Part shown: positions 17,671-26,228 of the stretch, one piece after another
How positions within the stretch are numbered: position 1 is the first letter of the stretch
How the letters are laid out: each line of letters begins with the position of its first letter
Assembly: GCA_044221335.1 (NCBI GenBank)
Contig: JBGAPI010000038.1
Span: forward strand, 1-49,813
Direction: 5' to 3'
Source: JBGAPI01 sp044221335
Lineage (GTDB): Bacteria; Pseudomonadota; Gammaproteobacteria; Xanthomonadales; Ahniellaceae
DNA: 49,813 nt
The notes under the pieces: generated by a model
The model's database searches: none
What the model saw: only the letters and a program-made list of their open reading frames with translations
Told to the model about the DNA's origin: nothing
Translations under genes and position numbers: made by a program

Positions 17671-18261
17671 ATGCTGCTGATGATCGACAACTACGACAGC
17701 TTCACCTTCAACCTCGTGCAGTACCTGGGCGAGCTTGGGGAAGAGGTGAAGGTGGAACGCAACGACGCGCTGACGGTCGACGAGGTCGTGGCGCTGGCAC
17801 CGGCGAAGATCGTGATCTCACCGGGGCCGTGCACGCCAAACGAGGCCGGGATCTCGCTGGAGCTGATCACGCGAGTGTCGGATCGTGTGCCCATGCTTGG
17901 CGTCTGCCTCGGTCACCAGAGCCTCGGGCAGGCCTTCGGCGGCCGGGTGATCCGCGCGAAGAAGATCATGCACGGCAAGACCTCGATGATTCACCACAGC
18001 AACACCGGCGTGTTCCGCGGCCTGCCGAATCCCTTCGAGGCGACCCGCTACCACTCGCTGGTCGTCGAGAAGTCCTCGCTGCCGGCCGAGCTGGAGATCA
18101 CCGCGTGGACGCTGGACGAGAACGGCGAGTTCGACGAGATCATGGGCCTGCGCCACCGCACGCGCCCGATCGAAGGGGTGCAGTTCCACCCGGAGTCGAT
18201 CCTGACGAAGTGCGGGCACGATCTGCTCCGCAATTTCCTCGCCGCCTCCGGCGCACGCTGA
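17671..18261 (+). CDS. trpG: anthranilate synthase component II (glutamine amidotransferase)
   Basis: Class I glutamine amidotransferase of 196 residues that delivers ammonia to TrpE, and may also serve PabB. The Met start MLLMIDNYDSFTFNLVQ is the classic TrpG/PabA beginning. The oxyanion motif is SPGPCTPNEAG, the nucleophile elbow is GVCLGHQSLG with C79, and H173/E175 lie in QFHPESI. The frame is open upstream, but the ATG at 17671 gives the family N-terminus. It is separated from trpD by 173 bases that hold a palindrome and a hairpin, so trpDC may have an extra promoter. Confidence 0.95.
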   Translation: MLLMIDNYDSFTFNLVQYLGELGEEVKVERNDALTVDEVVALAPAKIVISPGPCTPNEAGISLELITRVSDRVPMLGVCLGHQSLGQAFGGRVIRAKKIMHGKTSMIHHSNTGVFRGLPNPFEATRYHSLVVEKSSLPAELEITAWTLDENGEFDEIMGLRHRTRPIEGVQFHPESILTKCGHDLLRNFLAASGAR

Positions 18262-18350
18262 CGCCGGCACGCCGCGACGAACGTTGGCGGCCGCCCTAGA
18301 CTTGCCCCCTCACCCTGCCCTCATCCCTGCCAGCGCTACTCGCGCTGGCG

Positions 18351-18379
18351 TTCGGCCGGTAGGCGCATGCGCCTACAAT
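18351..18379 (+). promoter_or_regulatory. candidate internal promoter with 18-bp palindrome before trpD
   Basis: An exact palindrome GTAGGCGCATGCGCCTAC at 18359-18376 overlaps TACAAT (18374-18379), a good -10. TTCGGC at 18351-18356 is a weak -35 at 17-base spacing. The ATG of trpD is 56 bases further on. The palindrome may be an operator or a minimal GTAG repeat. Function is inferred only. Confidence 0.4.
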
Positions 18380-18385
18380 TCCGCC

Positions 18386-18409
18386 CTCACCCCCGCGAGC
18401 GGGGGAGAG
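18386..18409. repeat. GC hairpin between trpG and trpD
   Basis: CTC and GAG, one A-A mismatch, then CCCCCGC and GCGGGGG around a GA loop. It lies 25 bases before the trpD ATG. It resembles the CCCTCTCCC...GGGAGAGGG intergenic repeat also seen at 39641-39663. It could pause or attenuate transcription into trpD. Confidence 0.5.
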
Positions 18410-18434
18410 GGAATCGCTCGGATCTGACGCTTCC

Positions 18435-19463
18435 ATGCCCATCACTCCCCAACAAGCCCTCCAGCGCGCCATCGAACATCGCGAGATCTTCCACGACGAG
18501 ATGGTCGACCTGATGGGCCAGATCATGCGCGGCGAGGTGTCGCCGGTGCTGACCGCGGCGATCCTGGCCGGACTCCGCGTCAAGAAGGAGACCGTCGGCG
18601 AGATCGCCGGCGCGGCCCAGGTGATGAGATCGCTGGCCGCGAAGGTCGAGGTACCGGGGCGCGAGCACCTGGTCGACATCGTCGGCACCGGCGGCGACTC
18701 CACCCATACCTTCAACATCTCGACCACCGCGATGTTCGTCGTCGCCGCCGCGGGCGCCAAGGTCGCGAAGCACGGCAACCGCAGCGTCTCCTCGAAATCC
18801 GGCAGCGCCGACGTGCTGGAGGCGCTGGGCGCGCAGATCGACCTGCCGCCGGAGGCGGTGAGCCGCGTGATCGAGCGCTGCGGCATCGGCTTCATGTTCG
18901 CGCCGCGCCATCATGCGGCGATGAAGAACGTCGCCGCCGTGCGCCGCGAGATGGGCGTGCGCACGCTGTTCAACATCCTCGGTCCGCTGACCAATCCCGC
19001 CGACGCGCCGAACATCCTGATGGGCGTGTTCCACCCCGACCTCGTCGGCATCCAGATCCGCGTGCTGCAGCGCCTCGGCGCGCGCCACGCGCTCGTCGTG
19101 CATGGCCGTGACGGCATGGACGAGATCACGCTCGGCGGTGCGACGCTGGTCGGCGAGCTGAAGGACGGCGTCGTGCGCGAGTACGACCTGCATCCCGAGG
19201 AGTACGGCCTCGCGATGGCCTCGTCGCGGCAGCTAGTGGTCGACAGCCCCGAGCAGTCGAAGCACCTGGTGCTGAACGTGCTGAACGGCGCGACCGGCGC
19301 CGCACGCGACATCGTGCTGCTCAATGCCGGCGCGGCGCTCTACGCGGCCGGCGTCGCGAGCGACGTCGGCGACGGCATCCTGAAGGCTCGCGCGGCGCTG
19401 GCGAGCGGGGCGGCGAAGGCAAAACTGGACGAATTTGTCGCGGCGACCAAGGCCGCTGGCTGA
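18435..19463 (+). CDS. trpD: anthranilate phosphoribosyltransferase
   Basis: Transfers phosphoribosyl from PRPP to anthranilate, the second step of tryptophan synthesis. 342 residues, normal length for a stand-alone TrpD. The PRPP loop is VDIVGTGGDSTHTFN with G84-D88, then KHGNRSVSSKSGSAD, the anthranilate-binding RHHAAMKNVAAVRREMGVRT and FNILGPLTNPA. The start MPITPQQALQRAIEH is typical. trpC follows 14 bases after the stop. An 82-residue gene-free stretch upstream carries a palindrome and a hairpin. Confidence 0.96.
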   Translation: MPITPQQALQRAIEHREIFHDEMVDLMGQIMRGEVSPVLTAAILAGLRVKKETVGEIAGAAQVMRSLAAKVEVPGREHLVDIVGTGGDSTHTFNISTTAMFVVAAAGAKVAKHGNRSVSSKSGSADVLEALGAQIDLPPEAVSRVIERCGIGFMFAPRHHAAMKNVAAVRREMGVRTLFNILGPLTNPADAPNILMGVFHPDLVGIQIRVLQRLGARHALVVHGRDGMDEITLGGATLVGELKDGVVREYDLHPEEYGLAMASSRQLVVDSPEQSKHLVLNVLNGATGAARDIVLLNAGAALYAAGVASDVGDGILKARAALASGAAKAKLDEFVAATKAAG

Positions 19464-19477
19464 ACAAGGGCATCGAG

Positions 19478-20266
19478 ATGAGCGACATTCTCCAGAAGAT
19501 CCTGGCGCGCAAATTCGAGGAAGTCAGCGCACGCAGCGCGCGCGTTCCACTCGCCGAGCTGAAGGCCCGCTGCGCCGGCCAGGAACCGGCGCGCGGATTC
19601 TCCGAGGATGTCGAGGCGGCGATCGCCAAGCGCAAACCCGCCGTGATCGCGGAGGTGAAGAAGGCGTCGCCGTCGAAGGGCGTGATCCGCCCCGACTTCG
19701 ATCCCGCGGCGATCGCACGGAGCTATGAGGCCGGAGGTGCCACCTGCCTGTCGGTGTTGACGGACATCGACTTTTTCCAAGGCTCAGATGCTTTTCTGGA
19801 GGCTGCACGCGCAGCGTGCAGCCTGCCGGTGCTGCGCAAGGATTTCGTGGTCGATCCCTACCAGGTCTACGAGGCCCGCGCGCTCGGCGCCGACTGCGTG
19901 CTGCTGATCGTCGCGGCGCTGGAGCAGTCGCTGCTGGTCGAGCTGTCGGAACTGGCGCTGGAGCTCGGCATCGACACGCTGGTCGAGGTGCACGACGGTG
20001 CGGAGCTGGAGCGAGCGCTGGAGACCCCGTCGACGCTGATCGGCATCAACAACCGCAACCTGCGCACCTTCGACGTCTCGCTCGACACGACCCTGGGGCT
20101 GAAGACGAAGGTGCCGAAGGACCGCGTGCTGGTGACCGAGAGCGGCATCCACGCTCCGGCCGATGTCGCGAAAATGCGCGGCGCGGGTGTGAACGCGTTC
20201 CTGGTCGGCGAGGCGTTCATGCGGGCGCCGGACCCGGGCACCGAGCTGAAGCGGCTGTTCGCGTAG
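19478..20266 (+). CDS. trpC: indole-3-glycerol-phosphate synthase
   Basis: Cytoplasmic TIM-barrel enzyme converting CdRP to indole-3-glycerol phosphate. 262 residues, the normal monofunctional length (no fused TrpF). Signatures: N-terminal MSDILQKILARKFEEV, catalytic AEVKKASPSKG, the Lys of VLRKDFVVDPYQV, LVEVHDG, GINNRNLRTF and VTESGIHAPADV. The last gene of the trpEGDC run; trpA/B/F are not in the window. The TAG stop is the TAG of a GTAG-foot REP hairpin, and the convergent RND gene ends on the mirror-image unit. Confidence 0.96.
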   Translation: MSDILQKILARKFEEVSARSARVPLAELKARCAGQEPARGFSEDVEAAIAKRKPAVIAEVKKASPSKGVIRPDFDPAAIARSYEAGGATCLSVLTDIDFFQGSDAFLEAARAACSLPVLRKDFVVDPYQVYEARALGADCVLLIVAALEQSLLVELSELALELGIDTLVEVHDGAELERALETPSTLIGINNRNLRTFDVSLDTTLGLKTKVPKDRVLVTESGIHAPADVAKMRGAGVNAFLVGEAFMRAPDPGTELKRLFA

Positions 20267-20418
20267 GGCGGGCACTGCCCGCCATCGCGAGGCGTTGCGG
20301 CCGTGGCTCGCGATTGCCCTTGCGGGAGCGGCTTCAGCCGCGATGGCGAAGCGCCTCGGCATCGCAGGAGAAGGTCCTTTCCATGACTCCTCGCTGTGGC
20401 GCGCAGTGCGCGCCCTAC
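20263..20418. repeat. REP cluster bounding two convergent genes
   Basis: A forward GTAG unit at 20263 (arms GGCGGGC/GCCCGCC, loop ACT) supplies the trpC stop. An inverted unit ending CTAC at 20415-20418 (arms GGCGCGC/GCGCGCC) supplies the TAG stop of the minus-strand RND gene. Between them is a GGGAGCGGCTTCAGCCGCGA copy near 20320-20343. The whole 148-base gap between these convergent genes is repeat or repeat-like. Confidence 0.85.
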
Positions 20419-23400
20419 GCCACCGCGGCCTCGCTGCTCGGCTTCGCCGGAAACCACCGCTGCTTCAACCCATCCAGCGCCAGGTAGACCACCGGCGTCA
20501 GGTACAGCGTCAGCAGCTGCGACACGACCAGGCCGCCCACGACCGCGAGGCCGAGCGGACGCCGCGTTTCCGAGCCCGCCCCCATCGCCAGCGCGATCGG
20601 CAGCGTTCCCGCGAGTGCGGCCACGGTCGTCATCATGATCGGGCGGAAGCGCACCAGGCAGGCCTGATAGATCGCCTCGGCCGGCGCCGTGCCGTCGTTG
20701 CGCTGCGCCGCGATCGCGAAGTCGATCATCATGATCGCGTTCTTCTTGACGATGCCGACCAGCATCACGATGCCGACGAAGGCGAAGAGATCGAGCGGCA
20801 CCCGGAAGATCATCAGCGTGGCGAGCGCTCCGATGCCTGCGGCCGGCAGGCCGGAAAGGATCGTGAGCGGGTGCACGAAGCTCTCGTAGAGGATGCCGAG
20901 CACGAGGTAGATCACCAGGATCGCGACCAGCAGCAGCGTGCCCATGCCCTGCACCGAGTCCTGGAAGGCCTGCACCGTGCCCTGCACGCTGCCACCGATG
21001 CCGGCCGGCAGTCGCAGTTCCTTCATCGCGTGGTCGATCGAGGTGGCGGCCTCGGACAGGCTGACGCCCGGCGCGAGATTGAACGAGATCGTCACCGCCG
21101 GCAGCTGGCCCTGGTGGTTGACCGTCAGCACCTGCGGCTTGCGCTCGAAGTGGGCGACGGTCGACAGCGGCACCAGGGTGTTCGCGGCGTTGCGGACGTA
21201 GACCTGGTTCAGCACCGCGGGATCGTTCTGGTCGCGGCGGTCGACCTGCAGGATCACGGCGTACTGCGCGGCGGCGCCGTAGATCGTCGACACCTGGGTC
21301 TCGCCGAATGCCGTGCCGAGCGCGGCCTGCACCTGCTGCATGGTGAGGCCGAGCGGGGCCAGGCGCTCGCGGTCGACGACGACCACCATCGACGGCCCGT
21401 TGAGGTCGAGGTCGGTGGTCACGTCCTGGAAGCCGTCGAGCTTGCGGAACGCCGCGACGACCTTGTCCGACGCGGCATACAAGTCGGCCAGTTCGGTGGC
21501 CTGCAGCGTGTACTGGTACTGCGCCTTCGACTGCCGCCCGCCGATCTGGATCGCCGGCGGATTCTGCGCGTAGGCGCGGATCCCCGGAACCTGGGCGAGC
21601 TTGCCGCGCAACGACTGGATCAGCTCGTCGAGCGATGCCGTGCGCTCGCTGCGCGGCTTCAGGTGCAGCAGCAGGGTACCGCTGTTGGCGGTCGAACGGG
21701 GCCCGCCCGCGCCGACCGAGGACATGAAGCCGTCGACGTTCGGATCGCCGGCGACGATCTTCGCCAGCTCCTGCTGGCGTGCCGCCATCGCCGCGAACGA
21801 CACGTCGGTCGGCCCCTCGGTGCTGATCCGGAGCTGGCCGGTGTCCGCCGAGGGGATGAAGTCCTTCGGCACCCACGCGAACAGCAGACCCGTCAGTACC
21901 AGGCTGGCCCCGAAGCCGGCAAGCACCAGGCGCGGATGCGCGAGACAGCGCTCCAGAGTGCGGCGGTAGAGCTCGGTCAGCCCGGCGAAACCGCGGTTGA
22001 ACGTGGCAACGAGGCGACCGCCGCCGTGCGACCCGGCGCTGCGGATGAAGCGGCTCGCCAGCATCGGCGTCAGCGTGATCGAGACCAGTCCGGAGACCAG
22101 GATCGCGACGCAGATGGTCACCGCGAACTCGTGGAAGAGGCGGCCGATGATGCCGCCCATGAACAGCACCGGGATGAACACCGCGACCAGCGACAGCGTC
22201 ATCGAGAAGATGGTGAAGCCGATCTCGCGCGCGCCGGTCACCGCCGCCTCGAAGGGACGCATGCCCTCCTCGATGTGGCGCATGATGTTCTCCAGCATCA
22301 CGATCGCGTCGTCGACCACGAAGCCGACCGCCAGCGTCAGCGCCAGCAGCGAGAGGTTGTCGAGGCTGTAGCCCAGCGCATGCATCGCGGCGAAGGTGCC
22401 GATCACCGCGATCGGCAGTGCCACGGCCGGGATCAGGGTCGCCGAGGGATTGCCGAGGAACAGGAAGATCACCAGCACCACCAGCACGCCGGACAGGACC
22501 AGGGTGAACTTGACGTCGCCGATCGACGCGCGGATCGACTCCGAGCGGTCGTACAGCACCTCGAGTTTCACGGACGGCGGCAGCGTGGCGAGGAAGCCCG
22601 GCAGCTGGGCGCGGATGCGGTCGACGGTGTCGACGGTGTTGGCGCCGGGCTGGCGCGAGATCGCCAGCACGATCGCGCGCTCGCCGTTGTACCAGCTGGC
22701 GGTCTGCTCGTTCTGCACGCCGTCGCGGACGTTCGCGAGGTCGGACAGCTGCACCGGCGCGCCGTTCTTCCACGCCACGACCAGCGGGCCGTAGTCGAGC
22801 GCACGGCGCAGCTGGCCGTCGGAGCGGATCGACAGCAGCTGGCGGTTGCCGTTGAGCGAACCGGTCGGGCGATTGACGTTGGCGGCGGCGATGGCGTCAC
22901 GGACCTGGTCGATGCCGATGCCGTTGACCGCGAGCCGCTCGGGATCGACGTCGACCCGCACGGCGTACTTCTGCGCGCCGAACACGTTGACCTGGGCGAC
23001 CCCCTCGATCGTCGACAGCCGTTGCGCCAGCTGGGTCTCGGCGTACTCGTCGACGGTGGACAGCGGCAGCGTGGCCGAGCGCATCGTCATGAACAGGATC
23101 GGCGCGTCGGCGGGGTTGGACTTGCGGAAGCTCGGCGGGTTCGGCATCTCCTGCGGCAGCTGCCGGGTCGCGGCCGAGATCGCCGCCTGCACGTCCTGCG
23201 CGGCGGCATCGATGTTGCGGTCGAGGTCGAAGGTCAGCGTGATGCCGGTCGAGCCGAGCGCGGACGAGGAACTCATCGCGGTGACGCCGGCGATGGTCGA
23301 GAACTGCGCCTCGAGCGGTGTCGCCACCGCGCTCGCCATCGTCTCGGGCGACGCGCCGGGCAGGCTCGCGCTGACCGAGATGGTCGGGAAATCCACCGTC

Positions 23401-23513
23401 GGCAGTTCGTTGACCGGCAGTCGCGGATAGGCGATCGCGCCGAAGATCACCAGCGCCGCCATCAGCAGCGTGGTCATCACCGGCCGGCGGATGCACAGCT
23501 CGGCGATGTTCAC
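20415..23513 (-). CDS. RND multidrug efflux permease (MdtB/MdtC/HAE1-like)
   Basis: Inner-membrane proton-driven pump of 1032 residues, the full RND length, with twelve expected TM helices and two periplasmic porter loops. The N-terminus MNIAELCIRRPVMTTLLM is typical. TM4 carries the proton-relay pair in VGFVVDDAIVMLEN. A second-half relay region with VGIVKKNAIMMIDF is also present. The closest feel is the MdtBC branch. It is the last gene of a MarR-headed operon and overlaps its adaptor by four bases. No outer-membrane factor gene is present in the window, so a TolC from elsewhere must be used. Its stop codon lies in a REP unit. Confidence 0.93.
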   Translation of the reverse strand: MNIAELCIRRPVMTTLLMAALVIFGAIAYPRLPVNELPTVDFPTISVSASLPGASPETMASAVATPLEAQFSTIAGVTAMSSSSALGSTGITLTFDLDRNIDAAAQDVQAAISAATRQLPQEMPNPPSFRKSNPADAPILFMTMRSATLPLSTVDEYAETQLAQRLSTIEGVAQVNVFGAQKYAVRVDVDPERLAVNGIGIDQVRDAIAAANVNRPTGSLNGNRQLLSIRSDGQLRRALDYGPLVVAWKNGAPVQLSDLANVRDGVQNEQTASWYNGERAIVLAISRQPGANTVDTVDRIRAQLPGFLATLPPSVKLEVLYDRSESIRASIGDVKFTLVLSGVLVVLVIFLFLGNPSATLIPAVALPIAVIGTFAAMHALGYSLDNLSLLALTLAVGFVVDDAIVMLENIMRHIEEGMRPFEAAVTGAREIGFTIFSMTLSLVAVFIPVLFMGGIIGRLFHEFAVTICVAILVSGLVSITLTPMLASRFIRSAGSHGGGRLVATFNRGFAGLTELYRRTLERCLAHPRLVLAGFGASLVLTGLLFAWVPKDFIPSADTGQLRISTEGPTDVSFAAMAARQQELAKIVAGDPNVDGFMSSVGAGGPRSTANSGTLLLHLKPRSERTASLDELIQSLRGKLAQVPGIRAYAQNPPAIQIGGRQSKAQYQYTLQATELADLYAASDKVVAAFRKLDGFQDVTTDLDLNGPSMVVVVDRERLAPLGLTMQQVQAALGTAFGETQVSTIYGAAAQYAVILQVDRRDQNDPAVLNQVYVRNAANTLVPLSTVAHFERKPQVLTVNHQGQLPAVTISFNLAPGVSLSEAATSIDHAMKELRLPAGIGGSVQGTVQAFQDSVQGMGTLLLVAILVIYLVLGILYESFVHPLTILSGLPAAGIGALATLMIFRVPLDLFAFVGIVMLVGIVKKNAIMMIDFAIAAQRNDGTAPAEAIYQACLVRFRPIMMTTVAALAGTLPIALAMGAGSETRRPLGLAVVGGLVVSQLLTLYLTPVVYLALDGLKQRWFPAKPSSEAAVA

Positions 23514-24679
23514 GGCGCGATCGCCTTCAGCGGCGCGCCCTCACCCGACATCGCGGTGCCCTCGTCCAGCACCTTGACGCGGGTGCCGGGCAGCAGCGCC
23601 AGCTGTCCTTCGGTGACGACCTTCTCGCCCGCGGCGAGCCCGCTTTCCAGCACCAGACGGTCGCCGACCACCGCGCCCGGCGTGACGGACCGCTGGCCGA
23701 CGGTGGAGTCGGCCCCGATGACGTAGACGAACGGGCCGGTCGGCGCATTCTGCAGCGCGATCACCGGCACGGTGACGGCGGCGGCGAGGCGCCGGATCGG
23801 CACGCTGACGGTGATGAACTGGCCCGGCGTGATCCGACCGTCGCGATTGTCGTAGCGCGCCTTCAGCACGATGGTGCCGGTGCTGGCGTCGACCGCGTTG
23901 TCGACGAATTCGAGATGGCCTTCGACGCGCTGGTTGCCGTCGTCGCCGAGCTCGGCGGCGACCGCGAGCGTGCGGCTCTCGATCTCGCGGCGCAGGTCGA
24001 CGAGGCGCGCTTCCGGGAGCGCGAACGCGACCCGCACCGGATCGACCTGGTTCAGCACGACGAGGTCGGTGGTGTTGGCCGTGACCGCGGCGCCCGGATA
24101 CACCAGCGCCGCGCCGACCACGCCGTCGAACGGCGCGACGATGTCGGCGAACGAGCGCTGGGTGCGCGCGACCTGGGCCGCGGCCTGGTCAGCGGCGAGG
24201 TTGGCCTCGGCGATACCCAGCGCCGAGCGGAAGCTGTCGAGGTCGACCTTGGCGACGAAGCCCTGCGCGGCGATCTCCTGGTAGCGCTTGAGATCGGCCT
24301 CAGCCTTGGCGAGCTGCGCCTGGTCGCGCTTGACCACGCCCTCGGCCTGCGCGAGCTGCGCGTCGAGCAGCGCGGGATCGAGCCGCAGCAGCAGCTGGCC
24401 CTTCTTCACCTTCTGGCCCGGAGTGAATTCGAGCGACGCGACCTGGGCCGAGACCCGCGGCCGCACGCTGACGGTCTGGGTGGCCTCGGCGCGACCGACG
24501 ACCTTCAGGCGCTCGTCGACGTCGCCCTGCTCCGCGATGGCCGCCTTCACCGGCAGGGCACGGGCACTGGCGCCGGGCGGATTGGCGGCATGGCTGGTAC
24601 GGATGGCGTTCACGCCGAGGGCGAGGACCAGGACCGCGGCGAGGGCCGCGGCGGACAGGATGCGAGGCGACAGTTTCAT
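23510..24679 (-). CDS. RND efflux periplasmic adaptor (MdtA/AcrA-like MFP)
   Basis: Membrane-fusion protein of 389 residues that links the RND permease to an outer-membrane channel. An uncleaved anchor or signal helix (about 8-24) is followed by a barrel-sandwich hybrid half (LEFTPGQKVKKGQLLLRLD), an alpha hairpin rich in Ala, Gln and Lys (about 105-170), the second lipoyl half (IVAPFDGVVGA), then beta-barrel and membrane-proximal domains. No lipobox Cys is visible. It lies 27 bases after the MFS gene and overlaps the RND gene by four bases, so all five genes are probably one transcript. Confidence 0.92.
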   Translation of the reverse strand: MKLSPRILSAAALAAVLVLALGVNAIRTSHAANPPGASARALPVKAAIAEQGDVDERLKVVGRAEATQTVSVRPRVSAQVASLEFTPGQKVKKGQLLLRLDPALLDAQLAQAEGVVKRDQAQLAKAEADLKRYQEIAAQGFVAKVDLDSFRSALGIAEANLAADQAAAQVARTQRSFADIVAPFDGVVGAALVYPGAAVTANTTDLVVLNQVDPVRVAFALPEARLVDLRREIESRTLAVAAELGDDGNQRVEGHLEFVDNAVDASTGTIVLKARYDNRDGRITPGQFITVSVPIRRLAAAVTVPVIALQNAPTGPFVYVIGADSTVGQRSVTPGAVVGDRLVLESGLAAGEKVVTEGQLALLPGTRVKVLDEGTAMSGEGAPLKAIAP

Positions 24680-24706
24680 CAGGGATTCTCCACGCGTCGG
24701 CGGTGC

Positions 24707-26221
24707 TCAGTGATCGGCTGCCGCGGCCATCGCCGGGCTCGGCCGAGCGCCCGCCGGGCGCAACAGCAACAACAGAGGAATCGACGCCAGCGTCAGCCCC
24801 ATCATCAGCCAGAAGTCGTTGAGATAGGCGATCGCCGCGGCCTGCCGGGTGACTTCGGCATTGAGTGCGGCGATGGCGGCGGAATCACCGGACAGGACGC
24901 GCGCACCGAGCGTGCCTCCGAACGGCGTCAGCCGCGTGGCGAGCTCGGCGTGGTTGATCTGGGTCCAGCGTGCCAGCAGGGCGAACACCAGCGCGATGCC
25001 GATCGACGAACCGATGTTGCGCGCGAGACTGAAGAGTCCCGCGGCCTCGGTGCGGCGCGCCGGCGGCAGCGTCGAGTAAGCCAGCGTCGACACCGGCACG
25101 AACACGAGGCCGAGACCGAGGCCCTGGATCACGCCGGCCCACACCACCGGCCCGGCCGGCATGTCGGAGGAGAAGTGCGACATCTGCCACAGCGAGCCGG
25201 CCGTCAGCAGCAGGCCGGCGAGCACCAGCAGGCGCGAGTCGACGCCGCGCGCCATCAGCCGCCCGACCGCCATCATCGACACCAGCGTGCCGATGCCGCG
25301 CGGCATCAGCAGTAGCCCGGTGGCGACCACCGGGTAGCCCATCAGGCCCTGGAGATACCCCGGCAGCAGTGCCATCGTCGCGAACAGCACCACGCCGATG
25401 ACGAAGATGAAGGATACGCCGGCGAGGAAGTTGCGGTCGGCGAGCAGGCCGAGGTCGAGGAAGGCGCGCGGACTGTTGAGCCAGTGCGCCACGTAGAGAT
25501 AAAGGCCGAGCGCCGCCAGCGTCGCCTCCAGCCGGATCTCGTTCGACGCGAACCAGTCGAGCTGTTCGCCGCGGTCGAGCATCAGCTGCAGCGCACCGAT
25601 ACCGATCGCGAGGAAGGCGAAGCCGCGGAAGTCGAATCGCGCCTGCTGGACCTCGTCGCGTCCCATGCTCGCCATCACTCCGAGCAGGGCCAGCACGCCG
25701 ATCGGCAGGTTGATCAGGAACACCCAATGCCAGGAGTAGCTGTCGGTCAGCCAGCCGCCGAGCGGCGGACCCAGGATCGGTCCGACCATCACGCCCATGC
25801 CCCACAGCGCCATCGCGGCGCCATGGCGTTCGCGCGGGAAGGCATCGAGCAGCGCGGACTGCGAGATCGGCACCAGTGCCGCGCCGAACACGCCCTGCAG
25901 GATGCGGAACGCGACGATCTGGCCGATCGACGCGGCGACGCCGCAGAGCAGCGAGGCGACGGTGAAACCGGCGATCGCGATCAGCAGCAGGCGGCGACGC
26001 CCCAGCCGAGCGGCGAACCAGCCGGTGGTCGGCGTCGCCACCGCTGCGGCGACGATGTAGGAGGTCAGCACCCAGGCGATCTGGTCCTGGGTGGCCGACA
26101 GCGAGCCGGCCATGTGGGGAAGTGCCACATTGGCGATCGTCGTGTCGATCACCTGCATCAGCGTGGCCAGCATGATCGAGACGATCAGCAGGCCGCGGTT
26201 CGTGGTCGTGGCGGCACCCAT
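24707..26221 (-). CDS. emrB: DHA2-family MFS drug transporter (EmrB-like)
   Basis: Inner-membrane proton antiporter of 504 residues from the ATG at 26221 (MGAATTTNRG), with the fourteen-TM pattern of DHA2/EmrB proteins. Marks: MLATLMQVIDTTIANVALP in TM1, WVLTSYIVAAAVATPTTGW, and motif C-like WGMGVMVGPILGPPLGG. The stop of the preceding adaptor gene is 7 bases upstream of the start. The open frame upstream of the ATG overlaps the adaptor and was not used. It forms a tripartite pump with the EmrA-like adaptor and a TolC-type channel encoded elsewhere. Substrates are likely hydrophobic drugs or uncouplers, by family. Confidence 0.92.
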   Translation of the reverse strand: MGAATTTNRGLLIVSIMLATLMQVIDTTIANVALPHMAGSLSATQDQIAWVLTSYIVAAAVATPTTGWFAARLGRRRLLLIAIAGFTVASLLCGVAASIGQIVAFRILQGVFGAALVPISQSALLDAFPRERHGAAMALWGMGVMVGPILGPPLGGWLTDSYSWHWVFLINLPIGVLALLGVMASMGRDEVQQARFDFRGFAFLAIGIGALQLMLDRGEQLDWFASNEIRLEATLAALGLYLYVAHWLNSPRAFLDLGLLADRNFLAGVSFIFVIGVVLFATMALLPGYLQGLMGYPVVATGLLLMPRGIGTLVSMMAVGRLMARGVDSRLLVLAGLLLTAGSLWQMSHFSSDMPAGPVVWAGVIQGLGLGLVFVPVSTLAYSTLPPARRTEAAGLFSLARNIGSSIGIALVFALLARWTQINHAELATRLTPFGGTLGARVLSGDSAAIAALNAEVTRQAAAIAYLNDFWLMMGLTLASIPLLLLLRPAGARPSPAMAAAADH

Positions 26222-26228
26222 GGTCGAC

